Assembly: GCF_030232265.1 (NCBI RefSeq)
Contig: NZ_JASPJK010000009.1
Span: forward strand, 1 to 64,000
DNA length: 64,000 nt
Direction of reading: 5' to 3'
From: Corynebacterium sp. MSK041
Lineage (GTDB): Bacteria > Actinomycetota > Actinomycetes > Mycobacteriales > Mycobacteriaceae
Shown: piece after piece, positions 1-8,000 of the stretch
Layout: the number at the start of each line of letters is the position of its first letter
Numbering within the stretch: the stretch's first letter is position 1
The notes under the pieces: generated by a model
Database searches by the model: none
Seen by the model: only the letters and a program-made list of their open reading frames with translations
Told to the model about the DNA's origin: nothing
Program-made: the position numbers and the translations under genes

Positions 1-50
1 AAATCAAGATCACCGCATTATCCCAGGCTGCCCCGGGAATCCGTATCGGT

Positions 51-59
51 TTATCCACA
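51..59 (+). promoter_or_regulatory. Isolated perfect DnaA box upstream of the first gene
   Basis: The sequence is TTATCCACA, an exact consensus DnaA box. It lies about 180 bases upstream of the first gene and roughly 19 kb from the origin clusters. Nothing else in bases 1-230 looks coding. Near the gene a TAGAGT hexamer ends 7 bases before the ATG. One box alone may be chance or a DnaA-regulated promoter. Confidence 0.45.
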
Positions 60-230
60 CGAAATGTCCCTTAAGCCGTTGCTCTCAACTCCGGAGAGCT
101 GAGTGCAGTCCTGGTCTTTTACAAGGGGTTGTGCGCGATTTCCGGGAGTTCGGGCCCCACACGCCCGGAAGCACACCCCCAAACCGCCCTCACTCTCCCT
201 CCCTAACGGGAAGTTCCTAGAGTTAACCGC

Positions 231-671
231 ATGACTGACTTGAACACTCTCCTTGAAGGCCCCGCCCGCGCGCAGGCCGTGAACGATCTCGTTGCCCTGG
301 TGGATAAGACCACCGCTAACCTGTCTGGGCTCACCGGTATGGCTGTGAAGTCGGCGCTGGGCGCCGCGAAGAAGGCTGACGCAGATGCAGTGTCGAAAGG
401 GGTCGATCGGGTGTTGCCCAGCATCCTGAAGGAACTCAACCCGCACTGGGCTGCCTACAAGGGCGATGCCAGCCAGAACAGTTTCGGCGCCTACCTCGCA
501 GCGCATGAGGATGAAGTGGCTGATTCTGTGCTAAAGGTGGGCGATGCTTTTGCAGACAAGGCGCCTGCGGCCGTGAGCAAGGTGTACTCCTCCATGCGCG
601 GAAAGATCTCCGGCATCGTGGCACCAGCCTTGCCGGAGTTCGGGGAGATCCTGGAGAAGCACGCGCAGTAG
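231..671 (+). CDS. Conserved hypothetical protein, DUF6918-like
   Basis: The 146-residue protein has no signal peptide or membrane segment and reads as an alanine-rich, mostly helical soluble protein. It resembles a small conserved actinobacterial family (DUF6918 from memory, not verified) of unknown function. The ATG has no Shine-Dalgarno sequence. Instead a TAGAGT -10-like hexamer ends 7 bases upstream, which fits a leaderless transcript. It stands alone: the next gene has its own riboswitch. A DnaA box lies about 170 bases upstream of the start. The gene is probably real because of its length and codon pattern, but no reaction can be assigned. Confidence 0.8.
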   Translation: MTDLNTLLEGPARAQAVNDLVALVDKTTANLSGLTGMAVKSALGAAKKADADAVSKGVDRVLPSILKELNPHWAAYKGDASQNSFGAYLAAHEDEVADSVLKVGDAFADKAPAAVSKVYSSMRGKISGIVAPALPEFGEILEKHAQ

Positions 672-718
672 CACCACAACACCACCCAAAACCAACTCAG
701 CACCGCCAGGAACTTTGG

Positions 719-724
719 TAGCCT
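719..724 (+). promoter_or_regulatory. Candidate -10 element of the thiD operon
   Basis: TAGCCT is preceded by TG, giving an extended -10 (TGGTAGCCT) about 7 bases before the riboswitch begins. It is the only suitable hexamer immediately upstream of the aptamer. No convincing -35 element was seen. Confidence 0.35.
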
Positions 725-730
725 CAAGCG

Positions 731-823
731 GTGTAAGACACGGGGTGCCGGCGCGCATAAACGAGCTGGCTGAGATCACACCCGTTGAACCTGATCGAAT
801 TAGTATTCGCGGAGGAATTGTCT
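731..823 (+). promoter_or_regulatory. TPP (THI-box) riboswitch controlling thiD-tenA-tenA
   Basis: The conserved blocks of the thiamine pyrophosphate aptamer are present in order: ACGGGGTGCC near 740, GGCTGAGATCACACCC near 768-783, GTTGAACCTGATC, and TTAGTATTCGCGGAGGA ending near 816. AGAC at 736-739 can pair with GTCT at 820-823 to form the closing helix. That helix ends directly before the thiD ATG and brackets its Shine-Dalgarno GGAGGA (811-816). The geometry implies translational control: TPP binding would hide the ribosome binding site. No terminator hairpin is visible between aptamer and gene. Confidence 0.93.
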
Positions 824-1678
824 ATGAGTGACATTCGCGTACCCAATAAACGCATACCCAATGTGCTCACCATCGCCGGCACGGACCCATCAGGCGGCGC
901 CGGCATCCAAGCTGATCTGAAGGCGTTTTCAGCCGCTGGCGCTTATGGCATGAGCGTGATCACCGCTGTGGTTGCGCAAAACACCCAGGGGGTGCGGGCG
1001 TTTCAGGCATTAGACCCAGACTTCGTCTTCGACCAGGCGGCGGCGGTATTTGAGGACGTACAGGTTGATGCGGTGAAGATTGGCATGGTGGCCAACGCCG
1101 GCATCATCGAGGCGATCACAAAAGCCCTGGACCAGTACACAGATAAGGCAACGTGCCCGGTGGTGCTTGATCCGGTGATGGTGGCTAAGAGCGGGGATAG
1201 CCTGCTGGACGCGGATACGGAGGGCGCGCTGCGCGATCAGCTGGTGCCCCGGTCCACGCTGATTACGCCGAATCTGCCGGAAGCGTCGGTGCTCCTCGGT
1301 TTGGACGAGGAGATGAGCAAACTGGATCAGATGCAGGAGCACGCAGACGATCTGCTTAAACTCGGCTGCGATTGGGTGCTGCTCAAGGGAGGCCACCTGG
1401 AGGGCCACACGAGCGAGCTGAGCACGGACATTCTCATCGGCCCGGATACGCGCATTGAGCTGACCGCTCCACGCATTGCCACGACGAATGATCACGGCAC
1501 GGGCTGCACCCTGTCCGCCGCTATCGCTGCGCGTTTGCCGCGCATGGACATGGAGTCCGCGGTCCGTGAGGCGAAGGAGTACCTCACGGCAGCGCTCAAG
1601 CACGCTGACCAGCTCAATGTGGGCCACGGCCATGGCCCGGTCCACCACTTCCACAATCTTTGGGGGAACAATGCCTAG
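824..1678 (+). CDS. thiD: Hydroxymethylpyrimidine/phosphomethylpyrimidine kinase
   Basis: ThiD phosphorylates HMP and then HMP-P to give HMP-PP, the pyrimidine half of thiamine, in the cytosol. The 284-residue protein shows the ribokinase-family signatures: IAGTDPSGGAGIQADLK at the N-terminus (substrate and anion binding), VVLDPVM in the middle, and NDHGTGCTLSAAIA near the C-terminus (anion hole with catalytic Asp/Gly/Cys region). The ATG follows GGAGGA by 7 bases. An in-frame upstream TTG would fall inside the riboswitch and is rejected. The 3' end overlaps the next tenA by 8 bases, so they are cotranscribed and probably translationally coupled. No ThiE domain is fused, unlike some corynebacterial ThiD proteins. 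Confidence 0.95.
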   Translation: MSDIRVPNKRIPNVLTIAGTDPSGGAGIQADLKAFSAAGAYGMSVITAVVAQNTQGVRAFQALDPDFVFDQAAAVFEDVQVDAVKIGMVANAGIIEAITKALDQYTDKATCPVVLDPVMVAKSGDSLLDADTEGALRDQLVPRSTLITPNLPEASVLLGLDEEMSKLDQMQEHADDLLKLGCDWVLLKGGHLEGHTSELSTDILIGPDTRIELTAPRIATTNDHGTGCTLSAAIAARLPRMDMESAVREAKEYLTAALKHADQLNVGHGHGPVHHFHNLWGNNA

Positions 1679-2330
1679 GTTTACCGAGGAATTGCGCGAC
1701 GCCCACCGCGAAACATGGGACGCCGCCGTCAATCACAGGTTTGTGAAGGAGCTTTTCAGCGGCTCAATTCCCAACAACGTCATGGCCGGATACCTGGTGC
1801 AGGACTACCGCTTCCTGGACAGTTTCCTGCAGTTGCTCGGCGCAGCGATGTCCACGGCGGATGATCTGGAACCGCGTCTGCGCCTGTCCCAGTTCATCGG
1901 CGAGGTCGCCGGGGATGAGAACACGTACTTCCTGCGCTCCTTCGAAGAACTCGGTGTGACCGAGGAGCTGCGCGCCAACACCCCGGACTCCCCCGCCTGC
2001 ACGGGCTTTACCGGCCTCATGCGTGAGGCAGCGCAGACTCGCTCCTACGCCGCAGCCCTCGGCGTGCTTGTCGTCGCCGAGTGGCTCTACCTCGACTGGG
2101 CTATCAAGGCACCAGAGAAGCGCCCGGCAAGCTTCGTCCACAACGAGTGGATTGAGCTGCACGATTACCCAGAGTTCCACGACCTGGTGGCGTTCCTGCG
2201 CAGTGAGGTGGACCGCCTGGGTGAGCGCAGCGAAGAAGACCGCCGCATCATCACCGAGTACTTCGGCCGTGCCGTGGCACTTGAGCTGGACTTCTTCAAC
2301 AATTCCTACGAGCAACCACTAGAGGTGTAG
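1671..2330 (+). CDS. TenA/THI-4 family protein, TenA_E-like (no catalytic Cys)
   Basis: TenA proteins salvage thiamine breakdown products, hydrolysing aminopyrimidines towards HMP for ThiD. This 219-residue protein is full length and all-helical, with the family signature GYLVQDYRFLDSF. At the position of the classical catalytic cysteine it reads VVAEWLY (Ala136-Glu137). The Cys is replaced as in the TenA_E subclass, in which a Glu pair is thought to act on the formylated or amino intermediate. Its only cysteine, Cys110, lies elsewhere. The ATG overlaps the end of thiD. The second TenA follows after 3 bases and keeps the cysteine, suggesting that the pair performs successive salvage steps. 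The subclass call is from residues seen; the substrate is inferred. Confidence 0.88.
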   Translation: MPRFTEELRDAHRETWDAAVNHRFVKELFSGSIPNNVMAGYLVQDYRFLDSFLQLLGAAMSTADDLEPRLRLSQFIGEVAGDENTYFLRSFEELGVTEELRANTPDSPACTGFTGLMREAAQTRSYAAALGVLVVAEWLYLDWAIKAPEKRPASFVHNEWIELHDYPEFHDLVAFLRSEVDRLGERSEEDRRIITEYFGRAVALELDFFNNSYEQPLEV

Positions 2331-2333
2331 AAC

Positions 2334-2999
2334 ATGAATCTTCTGGAGCTTCTCAAGCAGGACGCCCCCGAGTGGGATGCGTACATTCACCACAAGTTCG
2401 TGGAGGATCTCGGCCAGGGCACGCTGCCGTTGCCGATCTTCCAGGATTACCTGGTGCAGGATTATCTCTTCCTCGTGCAGTACGCCCGCGCCAACGCGCT
2501 GGCCGCCTACAAAGCGCGCACCCTTGGTGAGGTGGAAGCAGCCGCGCAGGGCCTGTCCGCCACCATCCATGAGACGAATCTGCACCGCCGCCTGACGGAG
2601 CGCTGGGGCATCACCAGCGAGGAACTCGACACCGCCCCGGAGAAGCAGGCCACCGTTGCTTACACCCGCTACGTGCTGGACACCGGGATGGCTGGGGATT
2701 TGCTGGAGCTGCAGATCGCCCTGGCCCCTTGCCAGATCGGGTACGCCGAAATTGGCACCAACCTGGAGCCACAGCTCACGTCCAACCCGGATCACCCATA
2801 CGCCGAGTGGATCCAGGAGTACTCCGGCGATGCCTTTCAGAATCAGGCTAAGTACATGACTTCGCTTCTCGACGATCTCTTGGCCGTCCCCGCCACCGAC
2901 ATCGCGGGCACGAAGCGTTACGAGCGCCTCTTGGACATCTTCCGCACCGCTACCCGCCTGGAAGCGGACTTCTGGCAGCAGGCCCTCGACTCCCAGTAA
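2334..2999 (+). CDS. tenA: Thiaminase II / aminopyrimidine aminohydrolase, TenA_C type
   Basis: This 221-residue TenA carries LLELQIALAPCQIGYAEIG, with Cys133 at the usual nucleophile position (Cys135 in Bacillus subtilis TenA) and the downstream YAEIG helix. It should hydrolyse 4-amino-5-aminomethyl-2-methylpyrimidine to HMP, which ThiD then phosphorylates. DYLVQDYLFL is the family's aromatic substrate-pocket motif. It is third in the riboswitch operon, 3 bases after the TenA_E copy, so the ribosome probably reinitiates. Its stop codon lies 5 bases from the stop of the convergent hydrolase gene, leaving no room for a separate terminator. Confidence 0.93.
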   Translation: MNLLELLKQDAPEWDAYIHHKFVEDLGQGTLPLPIFQDYLVQDYLFLVQYARANALAAYKARTLGEVEAAAQGLSATIHETNLHRRLTERWGITSEELDTAPEKQATVAYTRYVLDTGMAGDLLELQIALAPCQIGYAEIGTNLEPQLTSNPDHPYAEWIQEYSGDAFQNQAKYMTSLLDDLLAVPATDIAGTKRYERLLDIFRTATRLEADFWQQALDSQ

Positions 3000-3004
3000 A
3001 GCCT

Positions 3005-3904
3005 CTACAGAGCCTCCACGAAGCGGTCTAACCGGTCCGCAACCCGCTCCGGTTTGCGGGCCCACCGCGTGTGGCCAAGACCGCCGTTGATCTGTTCAAC
3101 GTGCACAAGGTCCGGGTTGAACTTTTCGGCCAGCCATGCGGCGGAGGCTAGGGTGCAGTCCTCATCATCCGTGAACCGGGTGAGCAGGATGGGCACGGTG
3201 ACTTCTTTCATCCGTGCCTCATAATCCATGTCCTGGCCCCGCAGGTTAGCCAACGAGTTCCGGTGGCAGAACCTTTTCCACTCCCGCACGTGAACATCGG
3301 ACTGGCGGCCATAGCCGGGCAGATCCACCCGGCCGGCTGGCCAGAACCCAAAGATCCTGGATACCGCCGACATGAACAAGCTGCCGTAGGCCACACGGCG
3401 TCGATCCGCCCCCACGAAGCCTTCCACGTATGGGCTGCCGGAACCCACGCCCATCATGCCCACCACGTTGAGTTCCTTCGCCTCCGGGCGGGCCAGGAAC
3501 AGCGAGCCCACCTGGCCGCCCATGGAGTGAACCAGCAGCAACGTCGGATAGTCCTCCGGCAGGTTCAGTGCTTCCTTCGCTGCCCTGATGGTTATCGGGT
3601 AATCCTCCGACGCGGTGTCGTGGTAACCCCAACGCGACCGCCGCGTCGCCTTGGCATTACTCCTCCCCTGCCCGCGGAGCTCCCCAATCACCACCGGGTA
3701 ACCCCGATTAGCCAACTCCTGTGCCGTCGGCCGGAAGTACCGCGCCCCCATGCCAAAGCCCGGCCAAATAGCCACCAACGGCTTGGGCCCCTGCCCCACC
3801 GCACGTTGTGGTGGGAAGACATACACCGGTGACATCGTTCCATCGGGTAGTACTACAGGGGCATCAACGAAGATATAGTCCTTCGACTGACTGGTTTCGC
3901 TCAT
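3005..3904 (-). CDS. Alpha/beta hydrolase, paralogue 1 of the surface-protein island
   Basis: A predicted serine hydrolase of 299 residues. The oxyanion strand reads WPGFGMGARYFRP, followed by GELRGQG. The nucleophile elbow is VHSMGGQ (Ser in HSMGG), a likely acid lies in RFTDDEDC and the catalytic His in GGLGHTRWAR. There is no signal peptide, so it is cytosolic or membrane-associated. The protein at 11698-12576 is a close paralogue, with the same PGFGMGARY, GELRGQG, HSMGGQVGS and GLGHxRWAR blocks. I chose the start at MSETSQ because a CACTAT -10-like box sits 7 bases upstream with no Shine-Dalgarno (leaderless). It lies 72 bases downstream of the small surface-protein gene. The substrate is unknown. 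Confidence 0.88.
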   Translation of the reverse strand: MSETSQSKDYIFVDAPVVLPDGTMSPVYVFPPQRAVGQGPKPLVAIWPGFGMGARYFRPTAQELANRGYPVVIGELRGQGRSNAKATRRSRWGYHDTASEDYPITIRAAKEALNLPEDYPTLLLVHSMGGQVGSLFLARPEAKELNVVGMMGVGSGSPYVEGFVGADRRRVAYGSLFMSAVSRIFGFWPAGRVDLPGYGRQSDVHVREWKRFCHRNSLANLRGQDMDYEARMKEVTVPILLTRFTDDEDCTLASAAWLAEKFNPDLVHVEQINGGLGHTRWARKPERVADRLDRFVEAL

Positions 3905-3909
3905 GCGGA

Positions 3910-3920
3910 TAGTGTGCCAG
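3910..3920 (-). promoter_or_regulatory. Shared CTGGCACACTA element before hydrolase 1
   Basis: On the minus strand the sequence CTGGCACACTA lies just before the hydrolase start. It matches TTGGCACAATA before the second hydrolase (12583-12593) and TTGGCACAGTA before both surface-protein genes (4816-4826, 11439-11449). It could be a common promoter or operator element. Confidence 0.45.
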
Positions 3921-3976
3921 ATCACATTCGTCGATAAGGCAAAAGGCCCGTGCGAAACCGCCTCACTGGTCAGGGC

Positions 3977-4753
3977 TTAGAAGGGCTCGACGTTCCCTTC
4001 AGGGTTGCGCGGCGGAACCTCTTCAGAAGAACTACCGCTGGACGATCCTTCAATCTTGATGGAGCTGTTCGCATCACCCGACGGGGTGCTGCACCAGTCG
4101 TACAAGATGAACCCTGCAGCAACCAAAGCCAGAATCGCGCCAGCGACCTCACCCGCCTGCTTCACGTTCGGGTCATTCAGGAAGCCCTGCAGCTGCCCAT
4201 TCACCTCATCCAGGCGAGCCCCGATTCCACCAAACTGCTCACCATGCTGCTCAAACACCCAGTTGTGCTTGTTTCCTGTACGGCCGAACGGCACATCGTC
4301 GTCAGAGCTTTGCGCTTGACCGCGGCTCGCCTCTTGAACACGCGCACCAATCTGCGCGTTCAGACCATCCAACTGACCCTGCAGCTGACCCAAGTACGGC
4401 TCGATCAACTTGCCGCCAGTCTGTGCCAACAGAACAACCGGCAACAACCACAGAATCGGCGAACGCACAGCATTACCAAAACAACGCTCTGCAACAGCAC
4501 CACTGGCAGCCGACAATCCCGACTGTGCCGGACCCGATGACGCCGGATCCTCAGGCTCGGGTTTTGGCTGCCCTGCCTCATTGTTGGCACCACAGGCACC
4601 ACATTCCTCATTAGTCAGTGGCGTGGCCGCGGCCTCCAATGTGAGCGGCCCAGGGCCGACAACAGCAGCCGCCCCCAAAGCCAAAGAAACAGCAGATACA
4701 GCTGCGATCCCTGCACGGGACGTCCTACGCGTACGCCGGTTTGGTGTGATCAT
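3977..4753 (-). CDS. Minimal surface protein: signal peptide plus C-terminal membrane module
   Basis: The 258-residue protein has a twin-basic signal peptide (residues 1-45, TRRTSRAG then a hydrophobic core), a short Pro/Glu/Ser linker and a C-terminal module. The module (about 86-258) has a hydrophobic helix in SPILWLLPVVLLAQTGG, a Gln-rich coiled-coil-like stretch with repeated GQLxG, a second hydrophobic helix AGAILALVAAGFILYDWC and a low-complexity Ser/Glu tail ending VEPF. It is nearly the same module as the end of the giant neighbour at 5011-11379, so this looks like that protein without its Rib and G5 repeats. No LPXTG sorting signal is present. The ATG is preceded by AAGGAG. Function unknown; possibly a partner or membrane seat for the large protein. 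Confidence 0.85.
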   Translation of the reverse strand: MITPNRRTRRTSRAGIAAVSAVSLALGAAAVVGPGPLTLEAAATPLTNEECGACGANNEAGQPKPEPEDPASSGPAQSGLSAASGAVAERCFGNAVRSPILWLLPVVLLAQTGGKLIEPYLGQLQGQLDGLNAQIGARVQEASRGQAQSSDDDVPFGRTGNKHNWVFEQHGEQFGGIGARLDEVNGQLQGFLNDPNVKQAGEVAGAILALVAAGFILYDWCSTPSGDANSSIKIEGSSSGSSSEEVPPRNPEGNVEPF

Positions 4754-4773
4754 AAATACTCCTTATAACTGTT

Positions 4774-4832
4774 ATGCACTAAAAATGGGATCCCCCATTG
4801 CAAATACCTATTTATTACTGTGCCAAATAAGA
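4774..4832 (-). promoter_or_regulatory. Duplicated upstream module of the small surface-protein gene
   Basis: Read on the minus strand, TTTGGCACAGTAA is followed at the same spacing by a run ending near CCCAT and AGTGCA. This repeats the layout at 11400-11455 upstream of the giant gene. The two coding regions differ greatly in length, yet the upstream DNA is conserved, so it is likely a promoter/operator copied with the gene. Individual -35 and -10 boxes are not certain. Confidence 0.55.
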
Positions 4833-4918
4833 GCAAGATAAGCCAGAATTAAATGTTTCACAGGTTCAAACAAACCCATTGCTGCAGCGCCCGCGGCACC
4901 CCAGCACCCAATGAGAAG

Positions 4919-5001
4919 CTCCCCGTTGGTCAGCGTCTGATTTCTCAGACCAACCAGCGGGGAGCAACACAGTGCCGCGAGGCGGGAACAAATCCCGCCT
5001 C
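4919..5001 (-). terminator. Two tandem hairpins downstream of the giant surface-protein gene
   Basis: GAGGCGGG (4979-4986) pairs perfectly with CCCGCCTC (4994-5001), starting 10 bases after the stop codon. A second structure pairs CTCCCCG and TTGGTC (4919-4931) with GACCAA and CGGGGAG (4949-4964). Neither ends in a strong T-run on the minus strand, so termination may be inefficient or the hairpins may stabilise mRNA. They separate the two surface-protein genes. Confidence 0.5.
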
Positions 5002-5010
5002 GCCTAGTGC

Positions 5011-8000
5011 CTAGAGAGGCTCGACACTATCCTGCGGCGACGGCGATGGCGACGGTGCCGGGGACGGCTCCTTGCCACCAGGGGTAGACGAACCACCACC
5101 CTTAATAGAGGTCTTCGCCTGACCGACCGGACTACCACACCAGTCGTACAGAACAGCCCCAGCAGCAACCAACGCCAGAATCAGACCAGCAGCCTGACCC
5201 AACTTCTGCACCATCGGATCATTCACAAAACCCTGCAACTGCGCATTGGCCTCACTGACACGACGACCAATCTCACCAAACTGATCGCCATACTGCTCTT
5301 TCAACCGGTCATGCTGCTGACCAACACGACCACCAAGACCATGATCATCAAAATCATGTCCATGACGACGCATCTCTTCTTGAACACGAGCATTAATCTG
5401 CGCATTCAAACCATCCAACTGACCTTGCACCTGACCCAAGTACGGCTGAATCAACTTGCCACCAAGCGAGGCCAGCAAACCAATCGGCAGCAACCATAGA
5501 ATCGGCGAACGCACAGCATTACCAAAACAACGCTCCGCAACAGCTCCACTGGAACCAGAACCAGACGGGTCTGAAGAACCAGACGAACCACCAGGCGTTG
5601 TCGGCGGAACCGGAGTCGGCTCGCTTGGCTTAGTGGGCTCAGTCGGCTTTGTTGGGGTTGTCGATGAATCACCAGGTTCACCCGGCTCGCCCGGATCAGA
5701 CGGCTCAGTCGGTTCAGTCGGCTTAGTGGGCTCAGTCGGCTTCGTCGGGGTTGTCGACGAATCACCAGGTTCACCCGGCTCACCCGGCTCGCCCGGCTCA
5801 GACGGCTCGGAAGGCTCACCAGGCTCCGTCGGCTTCGTCGGCTTCGTCGGCGACGTCACAGTAGACGTCTCCGTCGAACCTTCACACTTGCACTTGGTGC
5901 CCACGCGAATCTTGCGCGGCGTCGGCTCCTTGATGGTCTGCTCGGTGGTTTCCGGCTCGCCGACAGGCTGGCCGTTCACGAGCTTCCAGGTCTTGGTGGT
6001 TTCCTTTTCACCGAAGGCACCGGCCTGGTCCTCAATGACCTGGCCTACTTCGAGGTTCGGGTCGTATTCAACCATGGTTTCAAACGGAATCTGCTGTGTG
6101 CTCTTATCCGTCAGTTCGGTTTCCTGGTCCTTGGCAGGACCAACCTCGATGATGTGTGTCACCGGGTCGCTGATCTTCTCAACGGAATCCTCGGTGGTGG
6201 CCTCACCGTTTTCAGCATTCACCGTGACGGTGTGCTTGACCTCACCAGGCTTGCCCTCCTGGGCAACCTTGGTTTCACCAGGCTTCAGCTCAGGATTCGG
6301 GCGAATTTCAACCTCAAACGGAGTGGTCTCCGTCCACTCAATCTTCGTGGACGCAGGTTTGCCCTTGGTGCCCACCTTGATGATCTTGTTCACTGGCTCA
6401 GCCACACGCTCAGTCTCGGTGTTCGTACCCGTGACCTGCGAGTTCACGATGGTCTGGGTCGTAGTCACCTTGTCCTTGCCCGGCTTACCTTCCTGAACAG
6501 TTTCCTGCTTGCCGGCCTCAAGGGCGTCATCGAAGATGATCTCGGTCTCAAACGGCACGTCCACCTCAGACTCAGTGGTGTAAGTGCCTTCAGTCTTCGT
6601 GCCCACACGAATCTCAGCCGCAACCGGCTCCTTCGTGCGCTCCGTCGTCACGGTCGGCTCCCCGTCAGGCTTACCGCCCTTGATCTTCTGAGTCGACGTC
6701 ACAACCTCTGTGCCAAGCTCGCCTTGCTTATCGACGACCTGCTTGCCGGCCTCAAGGGTGTCATCAAAGATGATCTTCGTCTCGAACAGAACCGGCTTCT
6801 CGGTCTTGGTCACCACCTCGGTGTCCTCAACCTCAGCCTGCGGGCCGTACTCGATGATGCGGTCCTCCGGTTCGAGGCGAGAGACAACACCCGTCACCTT
6901 CGCTTCACCATTGACACCGGTGAAGGTGGCCTCGTAGGTCGCCTGGCCATCGGCGCCCTCTTGGACAACCTTTGTCTCACCCGGCGCGAGCTCCGAGTTC
7001 GGGCGCAAGACGGTGCTAAACGGAATTGGCACCGACCACGTCACCTTGTCCGTCGCAGTCGCCTGCTTGGTACCCACCTTGATCACCTGATCAACAGGCT
7101 CCTCAATGATCTCCTCAGAGATCTGCGGATCACCCGGCTGCGAGTTGGTGATATCGCGCGTAATGGTCACCTTCTTCTTGCCCGGCTTACCTTCCTGGGT
7201 CACCTTGGACTCACCAGCAGGCATCTCCGGATCAAGCTCGATCTTCACACCGAATGGAACCTCAGTCTCAACAGTCTCGGTGTTCGTACCGGTGGTCTTG
7301 GTGCCCACGCGGATGATCTGCTTGACCGGTTCCTTGGTGCGCTCGGTAGTCACCTCAGGATCACCAGACGGCTTACCGTCGACGATCTTCTGGGTCGACG
7401 TCACAACCTCAGTACCGTTCTCGCCCTGCTGATCAACCTTCTGCTCACCAGCGGCAAGCGTGTCATCAAAGACAATCTCCGTCTCAAACGGAACCGGCTT
7501 CTCAGTCTTTGTCACCACAGAGGTGTCATCAGCCTTCGGGCCATACTCAATGATCTCGTTGACCGGATCCTTCGTCTGCTTCTCCTCAGGGGTCACCGTT
7601 GCCTGGTCACCGGTGGCGGTGAAATCAGCGGTGTAGGTCTTCTCACCCGGAACACCCTTCTGAACAACCTTGATCTCACCAGGCTTGAGTTCCGGATTCG
7701 GGCGGGTCTCTACCTCAAACGGAACCTGAGCAGTCCACGTGACCTTCGAGGAAGCCTCAGACGGCTTCGTACCCACCTTGATCACCTGATCAACAGGCTG
7801 TTTGGTGATCTCCTCGGTGATCTGCGGGTCACCCGGCTGGGAGTTGGTGATGTCGCGCTTGATCGTCACCGTCTTCTCACCCGGAACACCCGGCGTGGTC
7901 ACCTCGGAGGTGCCAGCCGCCATATTCGGATCGAACTCGATCTTCACACCGAACGGGACCTCAGACTTAACGGTCTCAGTGTTCGTACCCGTGGTCTTGG

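Noticed and set aside
4853..4871. parS-like TGTTTCACAGGTTCAAACA
   Set aside because: Only the left half matches parS; the centre and right half do not.
5011..5200. LPXTG sorting signal expected at the end of the giant surface protein
   Set aside because: None is present; the end is a membrane helix followed by a Pro/Ser tail.
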